Source: Balneolaceae bacterium
Lineage (GTDB): Bacteria; Bacteroidota; Rhodothermia; Balneolales; Balneolaceae
NCBI GenBank assembly: GCA_007131725.1
Contig: SLPZ01000167.1
Location: 1 to 55,677, forward strand
Reading direction: 5' to 3'
Length of the DNA: 55,677 bases
Shown piece by piece: positions 43,859-52,152 of the stretch. Numbering within the stretch: the stretch's first letter is position 1; every line of letters starts with the position of its first letter. Below the pieces are notes generated by a model that worked only from the letters and a program-made list of their open reading frames with translations, did no database searches and was not told the origin of the DNA. The position numbers and the translations under genes are program-made.

Positions 43859-45508
43859 ATGACAAAAACCGGTAAATTTACCGTCACACTTCTTTTAGCA
43901 GGCTTCCTGGTATTATCGGGGGCATTTGTTAAATACGGAGATCTGTTTTTTCAGATCAAAAAACAGCTTACCATTTTCGGGGATGTGTACAAAGAGGTCG
44001 CTACGCAATACGTAGATGAGGTCAGCCCTGAATTTTTGATGAAGCGAAGTATTGATGCCATGCTCGAAACGCTGGATCCCTACACCGTTTTTATCGATGA
44101 AGGAGAACAGCAGCGGCTTGAAATTCTCTCTTCCGGATCTTACGGAGGAGTTGGCCTGGAAGCCGGATACCGTGGAGATCAGATTGTGATTATTGCCCCG
44201 ATTGAAGGCTACCCGGCACAAAGGGCAGGCTTGCGGGCGGGAGATATCATCGAAGAGATTAATGGAGTTGAAGTACTGGGGATGTCTCCCGAAGAAGTGC
44301 AGCAGTTAACTGTGGGAGATGTTGGAACCGAGATTTCCATCAAAATCAGAAGGCCCGGAATTGATGAAAGCATGGTTTTTAATATCGAACGGGAACGGAT
44401 TGAAATCAAAAATATCAACTATGCGGGACTGATCGGTGAAGAAAAAAACATCGGTTATATTCAGCTCACCCGGTTTGGCAATCAGGCAGCCGAGGAATTG
44501 AGGCAAGCCCTGGCAGAGCTGGATGATGGAGAATCGCTTGACGGGCTGATTCTGGACCTGAGAAATAATCCCGGCGGTTTGCTGAATGAAGCCGTAAAAA
44601 TGATTGACAAGTTTATAGAACCGGGAGTCACCATTGTTGAAACAAGAGGCAGAACGGATTCCCATAACAGCACCATGGTTACAAGCGAACCGGCGCTCTA
44701 TGAAGATTTACCACTTGCCGTTCTGATCAATGAAGGAAGCGCCAGTGCCTCAGAAATTGTTGCAGGTGCTTTTCAGGACCTGGACCGCGCTGTGGTAATC
44801 GGAGAAAACAGTTTTGGTAAAGGGCTTGTTCAAACCATCAGACCGCTTTCCTACAACACCTCGCTTAAACTCACCATTTCAAGATATTACATTCCAAGCG
44901 GACGAAGCATTCAGTCTATGGATTATTCCGGGCCGGAAGCCGGTACCGGACGGGCTGTACCCGATTCACTGCGCCGTGCTTTTAAAACTAAAAACGGGCG
45001 TGTGGTATTTGATGGCCACGGAATTGAGCCGGACATTGCAGTGGGCGAACATTCGTCATCATTGATTGACCTGGCGCTTCAGCAAAATAACAACTACCTG
45101 TTTTTTGTGAATGAAATGATAGCCACTCTTGACTCTGAGGAGCAGAAAAATATCCCAGACAATCTGTTTGACCGTTTTGCACGCTATTTGATAGAAGAAG
45201 ATTTTACATTTGAAACCACGGCAGACCGCCACTTGCATGCTTTGGAAAGAAACATAGACAATTTTCCGGAAGAGTCGTCGGCAGAACAAAATCTCGACGA
45301 GTTAAAAGCTTTGCTCAGAGATTATAAAATTTCGCAGATTTATGATAATCAGGAAATAATTGAGAGAAATCTGAAAGCTCAGTGGATTTCTCAAACTATG
45401 GGTGAACAGGAGCGCTACGAAGCTATTCTTGGTATTGATGAACTCGTAAATAAAGCGATTGAAACGTTAAGTAATCCCCATCAATACCAAATTGTGTTGA
45501 GACCTTAA
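43859..45508 (+). CDS. S41-family carboxyl-terminal processing peptidase
   Basis: The 549-residue protease has an N-terminal membrane anchor or signal (KFTVTLLLAGFLVLSGAFV), then the helical S41 N-domain (FLMKRSIDAMLETLDPYTVFIDE). A PDZ domain follows (SSGSYGGVGLEAGY to about 170, with GYPAQRAGLRAGDIIEEING), and then the S41 core. Catalytic Ser lies in INEGSASASEIVAGAFQD (about 296) and Lys in NSFGKGLVQT (about 320). The C-terminal helical extension after 400 is common in Bacteroidetes homologues. CtpA-type enzymes trim or degrade envelope proteins, including murein hydrolases, and the partner here could be the adjoining MltD-like protein. Confidence 0.93.
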   Translation: MTKTGKFTVTLLLAGFLVLSGAFVKYGDLFFQIKKQLTIFGDVYKEVATQYVDEVSPEFLMKRSIDAMLETLDPYTVFIDEGEQQRLEILSSGSYGGVGLEAGYRGDQIVIIAPIEGYPAQRAGLRAGDIIEEINGVEVLGMSPEEVQQLTVGDVGTEISIKIRRPGIDESMVFNIERERIEIKNINYAGLIGEEKNIGYIQLTRFGNQAAEELRQALAELDDGESLDGLILDLRNNPGGLLNEAVKMIDKFIEPGVTIVETRGRTDSHNSTMVTSEPALYEDLPLAVLINEGSASASEIVAGAFQDLDRAVVIGENSFGKGLVQTIRPLSYNTSLKLTISRYYIPSGRSIQSMDYSGPEAGTGRAVPDSLRRAFKTKNGRVVFDGHGIEPDIAVGEHSSSLIDLALQQNNNYLFFVNEMIATLDSEEQKNIPDNLFDRFARYLIEEDFTFETTADRHLHALERNIDNFPEESSAEQNLDELKALLRDYKISQIYDNQEIIERNLKAQWISQTMGEQERYEAILGIDELVNKAIETLSNPHQYQIVLRP

Positions 45509-45511
45509 TTT

Positions 45512-46354
45512 TTGGGTAAAGCAGATCTACATATCCACACAATCGCATCCGACGGGAAGTTAACTCCGGTTGAATTATTGGGGAAAGTGCGCGAGAAAGG
45601 CCTGAAAACTGTCTCAATTACCGATCACGATACGATCTCGGGATATCTTGAAGCAAAAGAGCCTGCCCGCGAAATGGGAATTGAACTAATTCCCGGAGTT
45701 GAGATTACAACCATCTGGAAGGAAAAAGAAGTGCACTTGCTCGCTTACTGTTTTGATGATGAAGACAGCAGCTTTAATGAATTAATTCTGAGGCAAAAAG
45801 GGGCAAGGCGCCTGAGGATGCGCTCCATTGTAGAGGAGCTGAATAAAAAAGGCGTTGAAATTGAGTATGATGAGGTTAGGGCCATTGCGCACAAAAGCAA
45901 TATCGGCAGGCCACATGCAGCGTCTCTGTTGATAAAAAAAGGGTATGTATCAAGTGTGCCTGAAGCTTTTATCCGTTATCTTTCAGAGGATCATCTGAAA
46001 GAGATCCAAACAGAGTATGCCGGCATCGAAGAGGTTGTGGAAGTCACAAAGCAGGCCGGCGGCGTTTTATCGATCGCTCATCCGGGGCCAATATATTCTC
46101 AGCCGGAAATAGATGAACTGTTAACTTTTGGAGTGGACGGGATTGAGTGCATTCACCCAAGCCATAATTTTAATGTTCAGCGTAATTTTACCAGGATGGC
46201 AAAATCAAGAAATTTGCTGATAACCGGCGGCAGTGATTTTCATGGCAATGGAAAATCGGAATACGACCCCTATTTGGGGGTGGTAACCCTGGGCGATGAT
46301 CATGTGGTTTCGATCAAGCGGACTTCTATGAATCGAAAAAAAATTAAAACTTAA
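45512..46354 (+). CDS. PHP-domain phosphoesterase (YciV/RNase AM-like)
   Basis: The 280-residue protein of the PHP superfamily has the trinuclear metal motifs in order: KADLHIHTIASDGKLTP, SITDHDTISGY, PGVEITT, HLLAYCF, IAHPGP, IECIHPSHN and GGSDFHGNG. It closely resembles E. coli YciV, known as a 5'-to-3' exonuclease/phosphatase acting on 3',5'-nucleoside bisphosphates and 5S rRNA ends. The start is TTG 45512, three bases after the protease stop. No ATG fits, and the MGKADLHIHT start is the family's normal N-terminus, so TTG is well supported. Confidence 0.9.
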   Translation: MGKADLHIHTIASDGKLTPVELLGKVREKGLKTVSITDHDTISGYLEAKEPAREMGIELIPGVEITTIWKEKEVHLLAYCFDDEDSSFNELILRQKGARRLRMRSIVEELNKKGVEIEYDEVRAIAHKSNIGRPHAASLLIKKGYVSSVPEAFIRYLSEDHLKEIQTEYAGIEEVVEVTKQAGGVLSIAHPGPIYSQPEIDELLTFGVDGIECIHPSHNFNVQRNFTRMAKSRNLLITGGSDFHGNGKSEYDPYLGVVTLGDDHVVSIKRTSMNRKKIKT

Positions 46355-46369
46355 GAGTACTTTTGAATC

Positions 46370-46846
46370 ATGGCAGAAAAAAATCAGGACATTGCATGGG
46401 ATGAACAAAAAATTGCGGTGGTTGCAGCAAAATGGAATTCTTTCATTACTGATGAGATGATGGAAGCCGCGGTAGAGGCTCTGCAGTCTAAAGGCGTGAA
46501 AGAAACGAATATCTTTCAATATCGCTGCCCGGGTTCTATTGAGCTATCGCTGGCATGCAAATGGTGCCTGGAACATTTAGATTCAGATGGAGTAGTGGCT
46601 ATTGGCGCGGTAATACGCGGTGATACTCCGCATTTCGACTATGTTTGCGATTCGGTGACCCGTGGTATCACCGACTTGAATATGAACTCCGGCAAGCCGG
46701 TGGCTTTTGGTGTTCTGACGACCGATAATGTAGAACAAGCTGCCGAACGCGCCAACACAGAAAAAGGGAATAAAGGTGCAGAAGCCGCAATAGCTTTGTG
46801 CGAAATGCTTGAGTTAAAGCACTCAATTAAAAGCCGGAGCAGGTAA
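46370..46846 (+). CDS. ribH: 6,7-dimethyl-8-ribityllumazine synthase
   Basis: The 158-residue lumazine synthase catalyses the penultimate riboflavin step. It shows KIAVVAAKWNSFITDEMMEAAVEAL, the PGSIELSLACKW segment, VAIGAVIRGDTPHFDYVCDSVTRGI with the active His, and PVAFGVLTTDNVEQAAERA. Order and length are standard for an icosahedral or pentameric RibH. It starts 15 nt after the PHP gene. No other rib gene is in the window. Confidence 0.97.
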   Translation: MAEKNQDIAWDEQKIAVVAAKWNSFITDEMMEAAVEALQSKGVKETNIFQYRCPGSIELSLACKWCLEHLDSDGVVAIGAVIRGDTPHFDYVCDSVTRGITDLNMNSGKPVAFGVLTTDNVEQAAERANTEKGNKGAEAAIALCEMLELKHSIKSRSR

Positions 46847-46908
46847 ATAAAGCTTGAAAAAAGTTCAAAATTACCCTAATATATAGGGCTACAAAGATTT
46901 CTAAAAAA

Positions 46909-47742
46909 ATGGCAATAGAACCTTTAACAATAACGGATACGGATCAAACCGAGCAGGATAAAAAGCTACAGGAAAAATTAAAGACTTCCGGATCCATCCC
47001 GGTTCATATTGCAATTATCATGGACGGAAATGGGAGGTGGGCTCAAAAAAAGGGTAATATACGACTCCATGGCCATAAGGCAGGAGTTGAATCTGTAAGA
47101 GATATAACTGAATCCTGCGCACAGTTGGGAGTGAAACACCTCACACTTTATGCTTTTTCTACAGAAAACTGGAACAGGCCGGTTTCGGAAGTTAACGGTT
47201 TGATGAAGCTGCTGGTTCAATCACTGAGGGATGAAGCCGAAAGGCTCGAAAAAAATGATATCAAACTGGTAACAATCGGCCAGATTGAGCGCCTTCCTGA
47301 AAAATGTCAGAGACAATTAAGAGAGGTAAAAGAATTGACTAAAAATAACAGCAGAATGCAGTTGTGTCTTGCACTCAGCTATTCCGGGCGATGGGATATA
47401 ACCGAAGCGGTTAAACAGATTGCCCACCAGGTAAAAGATGGTAATATTGATCCTGAAGAGATCAGCGATGATCTTGTAGGCTCTTTTCTTTCAACGGCGT
47501 CGTCTCCCGATCCCGATTTAATCATCCGCACCAGCGGCGAATATCGTATCAGCAATTTCCTTTTGTGGCAGCTCGCATACTCCGAATTGTACATTACAAA
47601 AACCTATTGGCCTGATTTCAGAAGAGATGAACTTTATCAGGCAATATATTCCTTTCAAAAACGTGATCGTAGATACGGAAAAGTGAAAAACGGATATACC
47701 AAAAGTGCTACTGCATCAGTTATAAACCAAATTATATCGTAA
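46909..47742 (+). CDS. uppS: Isoprenyl transferase (undecaprenyl diphosphate synthase)
   Basis: The 277-residue cis-prenyltransferase makes undecaprenyl diphosphate for wall lipid carriers. It has HIAIIMDGNGRWAQKKG (catalytic Asp), GHKAGVESVRDI, LTLYAFSTENWNRP, and the C-terminal LIIRTSGEYRISNFLLWQLAYSELYITKTYWPDF. It has an N-terminal extension of about 30 residues compared with E. coli UppS. The bamA gene follows after 22 nt, a gene order common in Bacteroidetes and relatives. Confidence 0.97.
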   Translation: MAIEPLTITDTDQTEQDKKLQEKLKTSGSIPVHIAIIMDGNGRWAQKKGNIRLHGHKAGVESVRDITESCAQLGVKHLTLYAFSTENWNRPVSEVNGLMKLLVQSLRDEAERLEKNDIKLVTIGQIERLPEKCQRQLREVKELTKNNSRMQLCLALSYSGRWDITEAVKQIAHQVKDGNIDPEEISDDLVGSFLSTASSPDPDLIIRTSGEYRISNFLLWQLAYSELYITKTYWPDFRRDELYQAIYSFQKRDRRYGKVKNGYTKSATASVINQIIS

Positions 47743-47764
47743 ACTGAAGAAAAGACTGTACTAC

Positions 47765-50275
47765 GTGTTCAAATTGAATCATCTCTTAAAATTCACATTC
47801 TTTTTTCTCGCAGGAATTATCATAATACAAGATGTCAATGCGCAGGATACCGATGAAATTCGGATTCTGGATCCCACAACCACTTCATCATCACAGTATG
47901 AAATACGTGATATTTCTGTATCGGGACTTGTAACAGCCAGGGAAAACTACGTGATCAGCAGCAGTGGGCTGCGTGTGGGGCAAACCATTCAAATTCCCGG
48001 CGATGAAATTTCCAGTGGCATCCGGCAGCTTTACCGAACGGGATTGTTCTCGGATGTGGAAATTCTGCACCAACGAGAAGGTTCCAGCGGTGTAAACATT
48101 GAAATTCGGGTAGAGGAAGAGCCACGGCTTCAGCGTTACGAAATTGAAGGGGTTCGGCGATCACATCGGCGAGATCTGAGAGAAAGATTGAATTTGCTGT
48201 CGGGTTTTGCGGTTACCAACTCAGTGCGCGAACAGGCACTGAAAACCATTAAGCGATATTATCGTGAGGAAGGTTATTGGAATACTGTGGTTAATATCCA
48301 TGAAGAAATTACTGATGATGAACGAAACCGTGTTACAATTACTTTTGAAATTGAGCCGGGAGAAAGAATTAAAGTCCGTGAAATTAACTTCCATGGAAAC
48401 GAAGAGTTTAGTGACCGCAACCTGAGAAGTGAATTTGGCACCATTAAACAAGACCGCTGGTGGAGAATTTTCAGGCGGCATGTGTTTACGCAGGATGATT
48501 ATGACGAAGGCATTGCCAACGTTCTACAGCATTACCGGGATCACGGTTATCGGGACGTTCGTGTGCTTTCCGATACGGTATACGTGGATGACTGGCGCAG
48601 AAAAGAAGGTGTCTATTTTGATATACATATTGAAGAAGGCCCGCAATACCGGATCAGGAATATTGAGTGGGAAGGAAATACGGTTTACAGTGATGAAGAA
48701 CTAACCTCATTCTTCGGTTTTGAAAGGGGAGATGTTTATAACGAAACCAAATTTGAGGAGAATCTCACATACAACCGGCATGAAACCGATATCACCAGCC
48801 TTTATAATAATATTGGATATCTGTTTTTCCATGTTGAGCCGGAAATCAATATTGTAGATGGCGATTCGCTGGATGTCAACTTCCTGATTATTGAAGACGA
48901 GATTGCAACAATCCGCAGAGTGTCGTTCAGCGGTAATACAAAAACACATGATGATGTGGTGCGCCGGACCATTCGAACGGTTCCCGGCAACACCTACAGT
49001 CGATCGGCTATTGTTCGTTCCATTCGTGAGCTTGGGCAGCTCGGATATTTTAATCCTGAAGGGATTCAGCCAGATCTCGTGCCAAACCGGGAAGAGGGCA
49101 CCGTTGATATCATCTACGAACTGGACGAAACCCAGGGAACCGATAACTTCGAATTTTCCGGAGGTTTTGGCGGACGGCAGATGGGAGTAATTCTTGCAGC
49201 ACGTGTAAACTTCAACAACTTTTCTGCACGCCGAATGTTCGAATCGGGCGGATGGAATCCGATACCATCGGGCGACGGTCAGCGGCTCTCGCTGGGTGTA
49301 CAGGTTACCGGCCGCGGTTACCGAAGCTATAACTTCAGTTTTACCGAGCCGTGGATGCGTGGCAGGCCTACATCACTTGGTGTCAGTCTCTCGTATGATT
49401 ATCTGAATTTTGCGCGACAGCGAACGTTTGGAGGGTTTCAGCCAAGCGACGACCAAAGATACCAGCTATTTTCAGCCAGTACAAGTATCGGACGTAGGCT
49501 GCAATGGCCGGATGACTATTTTTCACAGCGCTTTATCTTAACATACTACCGGTTTAATGTGACCGGTTTCAGGCACATTTTTGATGACGGACGGGCAAAT
49601 GTACTCTCATTAAGGCAGGTAATTGAAAGAAATTCAACAGATAATCCGATATCACCTACAAGCGGATCAAAATTTAATATATCAGCAGAGGTTGCCCTTC
49701 CCGTACCCGACTTTGCACAATATTATAAACTGAAAAGTGAGTATCAGCATCACCACAGAATTGCAGGAAGGCTTGTGCTGAGCGGTTCGGCCGAATATGG
49801 CTACATGGGATATTTCAGTGATACAAACCAAACCAATTTCCGTCGATTTTTTATCGGGGGTACACAAATACAACAGCGTCAAAACTTCCTGAACGACAAC
49901 ATCGACATGCGGGGTTACCCCGGCGGATTTAATGGAGTGATATCACCACTCGATGAGAATCAAAACTTGATTGGAGGCCGCGCTTTCAGCAAATATTCTT
50001 TGGAACTGCGATATCCCGCTGTGAGTTCAGAACAAATTCAGTTAATTCCGTACGCCTTTATGGATGCCGGTAACGCATTTAATAATTTCAGCGAATTTGA
50101 TCCATTTAAAGTAAAACGGGCTGTTGGTTTTGGAGCAAGAATATTCCTGCCAATACTGGGATTGGTTGATATAAGTTACGGTTATCGTCTCGACGGTACG
50201 CCGGCATCAACCGAAGGCGCCGGACTGCAAGCAGGAGAATGGGAATTCCTGTTTAATATCGGTGCACCATTTTAG
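47765..50275 (+). CDS. bamA: Outer-membrane assembly protein BamA
   Basis: The 836-residue Omp85 protein inserts beta-barrels into the outer membrane. It has a signal peptide (FTFFFLAGIIIIQDVNAQ) and five POTRA domains across roughly 45-420 (for example YEIRDISVSGLVTARENYVI, RYEIEGVRRSHRRDLRERL, IKVREINFHGNEEFSDRNL, YRIRNIEWEGNTVYSDEEL, IRRVSFSGNTKTHDDVV). The C-terminal barrel carries the family sequence RGYPGGFNG in its L6 loop region, ending FNIGAPF with a C-terminal Phe. The start is GTG 47765. It is followed by ompH genes, whose products escort outer-membrane proteins to it. Confidence 0.97.
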   Translation: MFKLNHLLKFTFFFLAGIIIIQDVNAQDTDEIRILDPTTTSSSQYEIRDISVSGLVTARENYVISSSGLRVGQTIQIPGDEISSGIRQLYRTGLFSDVEILHQREGSSGVNIEIRVEEEPRLQRYEIEGVRRSHRRDLRERLNLLSGFAVTNSVREQALKTIKRYYREEGYWNTVVNIHEEITDDERNRVTITFEIEPGERIKVREINFHGNEEFSDRNLRSEFGTIKQDRWWRIFRRHVFTQDDYDEGIANVLQHYRDHGYRDVRVLSDTVYVDDWRRKEGVYFDIHIEEGPQYRIRNIEWEGNTVYSDEELTSFFGFERGDVYNETKFEENLTYNRHETDITSLYNNIGYLFFHVEPEINIVDGDSLDVNFLIIEDEIATIRRVSFSGNTKTHDDVVRRTIRTVPGNTYSRSAIVRSIRELGQLGYFNPEGIQPDLVPNREEGTVDIIYELDETQGTDNFEFSGGFGGRQMGVILAARVNFNNFSARRMFESGGWNPIPSGDGQRLSLGVQVTGRGYRSYNFSFTEPWMRGRPTSLGVSLSYDYLNFARQRTFGGFQPSDDQRYQLFSASTSIGRRLQWPDDYFSQRFILTYYRFNVTGFRHIFDDGRANVLSLRQVIERNSTDNPISPTSGSKFNISAEVALPVPDFAQYYKLKSEYQHHHRIAGRLVLSGSAEYGYMGYFSDTNQTNFRRFFIGGTQIQQRQNFLNDNIDMRGYPGGFNGVISPLDENQNLIGGRAFSKYSLELRYPAVSSEQIQLIPYAFMDAGNAFNNFSEFDPFKVKRAVGFGARIFLPILGLVDISYGYRLDGTPASTEGAGLQAGEWEFLFNIGAPF

Positions 50276-50285
50276 AATAGAACAT

Positions 50286-50346
50286 AGTCTTGAGTCGTGA
50301 GTCTTGAGAAATGAAAATCAAGAATCACAACTCAAGACTCAAGACT
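50286..50346 (+). promoter_or_regulatory. Inverted repeat spanning the first ompH start codon
   Basis: AGTCTTGAG occurs at 50286-50294 and 50300-50308, and its inverse CTCAAGACT at 50331-50339 and 50338-50346. The start codon at 50311 and the first six or so codons lie in the loop between the arms, and the right arm encodes part of the N-terminal extension (about NSRLKTK). A folded leader could hide the start region, or the repeat could be an inserted element that moved the start. Confidence 0.6.
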
Positions 50347-50892
50347 AAAATCTCTTTGACGAAACACTTAGCATACACCCTTGTAATTCTTTGTGCAATT
50401 TGCACTGAGGCTGTCTATGCCCAGAATCAAAAAATCGGATTTATCGATTCTGATGAGATAATGGAGCATATGCCGGAATATGCCGGAATTGAGCAGCGTT
50501 TAAGTCTATTGAGCGAAAACTGGAGACAGGAGATTTCGAACATGGAAAACGAAATTGAAGAGCTCGAAGCCGATTTTGAGGCCAGGGAAATCCTGTTTAC
50601 AGACGAAATGAGAACACAGCGGCTGAATGAAATAGAACGCAAAAAAGATGAACTGGAACGGTTTATCGAAGAAAAGTTTGGCCCGCGGGGTGAGTATTTT
50701 ACACGACAAAAAGAATTACTTGAGCCTATACAAAGATCCATCTTTGATGCGTTATCACGTGTAGCATCAAGAGAAGCGTATGATTTTGTTTTTGACCGGG
50801 CCGATGAAGTTCGGTTTTTGTATGTCAGGGAAGAATGGAACCTGACTGAAGAAGTGATGTTAGAATTAGGTATAGAAGATGTAAGAAATTAA
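50311..50892 (+). CDS. OmpH/Skp-family periplasmic chaperone (copy 1)
   Basis: The 193-residue protein has a hydrophobic signal core (LAYTLVILCAICTEAVYAQ) preceded by an unusually long basic stretch (MKIKNHNSRLKTKISLTKH). That stretch is encoded within a repeat. The mature part reads KIGFIDSDEIMEHMPEYAGIEQRL, a long coiled coil rich in Glu (about 60-135), and a C-terminal beta part DFVFDRADEVRFLYV. Skp-like trimers hold unfolded outer-membrane proteins. First of three tandem paralogues behind bamA. The start is ATG 50311; an internal start could lie in the signal sequence but no Met is available. Confidence 0.9.
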   Translation: MKIKNHNSRLKTKISLTKHLAYTLVILCAICTEAVYAQNQKIGFIDSDEIMEHMPEYAGIEQRLSLLSENWRQEISNMENEIEELEADFEAREILFTDEMRTQRLNEIERKKDELERFIEEKFGPRGEYFTRQKELLEPIQRSIFDALSRVASREAYDFVFDRADEVRFLYVREEWNLTEEVMLELGIEDVRN

Positions 50893-50934
50893 CAGATATA
50901 AATCTTAAATTTAGTGCTTAAAAAAAATCGAAAT

Positions 50935-51456
50935 ATGAAAAAAATATTAATCACAGCGCTGTTATTCACGCTTCCGGTTGTGGCATCGGCCCAGCTAAAA
51001 GTGGGCATTATGAGTCCGGATGAAGTGCTGGACGCAATGCCTGAAACAGCCCAGGTTCAGCAGCAACTTGAGGAATACATTCAACAAAGGCAGGCCACAT
51101 TTGAAAATCGCTACCAGCAGTGGATTGAAGAACTTACCGAATATTCTGAAAGGGCTGAAGCCGGCGAGCTGAGTGAAGATCAGCAGCGAAGGGAAGAAGA
51201 AAGGTTGTCTGAAATGGAAGAAGAATTGAACAGCCTGCAAAATCGCATTCAACAGCAAATTCAACAAAGACAAAACGAATTGTTCAGTCCATTGCTTGAA
51301 CGTGTTGAAAATGCAATGGCTGAAGTTTCTGAAGAGCTCGGGATCGATTTTGTAATAAATAAAGAATCCAGTACAGGCGACCCGATTGTTTACTATTCTT
51401 CTGCACGGGCTTCAGACATTACGCAGAATGTTATCGAAAAACTTACACAAAATTAA
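50935..51456 (+). CDS. OmpH/Skp-family periplasmic chaperone (copy 2)
   Basis: The 173-residue protein starts MKKILITALLFTLPVVASAQ, a signal peptide. The mature sequence has LKVGIMSPDEVLDAMPETAQVQQQL, a Gln/Glu-rich coiled coil (about 45-125), and DFVINKESSTGDPIVYYSS. ATG 50935 is preferred; GTG 50914 would add seven residues. Second paralogue in the bamA-ompH cluster, transcribed with its neighbours, with 42 nt before and 23 nt after. Confidence 0.92.
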   Translation: MKKILITALLFTLPVVASAQLKVGIMSPDEVLDAMPETAQVQQQLEEYIQQRQATFENRYQQWIEELTEYSERAEAGELSEDQQRREEERLSEMEEELNSLQNRIQQQIQQRQNELFSPLLERVENAMAEVSEELGIDFVINKESSTGDPIVYYSSARASDITQNVIEKLTQN

Positions 51457-51479
51457 TTCCCCAAATACTACTTAACACT

Positions 51480-52025
51480 ATGAAAAATTTAAGTTTACTA
51501 AGTATCATCATTTTAATTGCGCTGTCTACTTTGATTGCGGCACCAACGGCTTCGGCCCAGGATATGAGAATTGGTTTTGTTGAGCCGAGAGCCATTCTTG
51601 ATAGAATGCCTGAGATGCGAGCAGTGCAACAAAGACTTCAGAACTTTGCTGAGCGCAAGCAAACCGAGCTGATTGAAAAAGAGCGTGAACTTCAAACCGA
51701 AATCGAACTCTATCAGCAAAAAGTAGGTGTAATTTCCGAATCGGCAAGGCAGAGTGAAGAAGAGCGTTTAACCCAGCTTGACCAGGAATTTCGTCAGCTT
51801 CAATCCCAGGCTGAGCAGGAATTCCAGGAGCAGCGCGCACGGTTAATGTCACCATTGCTTGAACAGATCCAGGAAGCTATTGATACGGTAGCCGATCGCC
51901 GTGGCCTTGACTATGTTCTGAACACAACCACATCCACGGGTGATGTTATTATTCTGTACGTGTCTCCTCAAGTGCAGGATGAATACGACATTACTTCTGA
52001 GGTGATGGACGTGCTGGATATCTGA
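51480..52025 (+). CDS. OmpH/Skp-family periplasmic chaperone (copy 3)
   Basis: The 181-residue protein has a signal peptide (LLSIIILIALSTLIAAPTASAQ). MRIGFVEPRAILDRMPEMRAVQQRLQNF opens the mature chain, followed by a long coiled coil (about 50-130) and DYVLNTTTSTGDVIILYVSPQVQDEYD at the end. The STGD..I.Y pattern is shared with copy 2, which makes these two closer to each other than to copy 1. A terminator follows. Confidence 0.92.
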   Translation: MKNLSLLSIIILIALSTLIAAPTASAQDMRIGFVEPRAILDRMPEMRAVQQRLQNFAERKQTELIEKERELQTEIELYQQKVGVISESARQSEEERLTQLDQEFRQLQSQAEQEFQEQRARLMSPLLEQIQEAIDTVADRRGLDYVLNTTTSTGDVIILYVSPQVQDEYDITSEVMDVLDI

Positions 52026-52048
52026 TTTTATTATTACCCCAAATTATT

Positions 52049-52084
52049 AAAGCGGGCTATTTCCAAAATGGTCCGCTTTTTTTT
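52049..52084 (+). terminator. Terminator of the bamA-ompH operon
   Basis: AAAGCGGGC...(52049-52057) pairs with GTCCGCTTT (52071-52079), with one G-T pair, around an AT-rich loop. It is followed by a T8 run. It lies 24 nt after the last ompH stop. Confidence 0.85.
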
Positions 52085-52152
52085 GGGTCGAAAATCAGCA
52101 AATCTCTTTACTGCATTACTCACAGCTAAATTTCTTGGTGAGAAATACTGGG

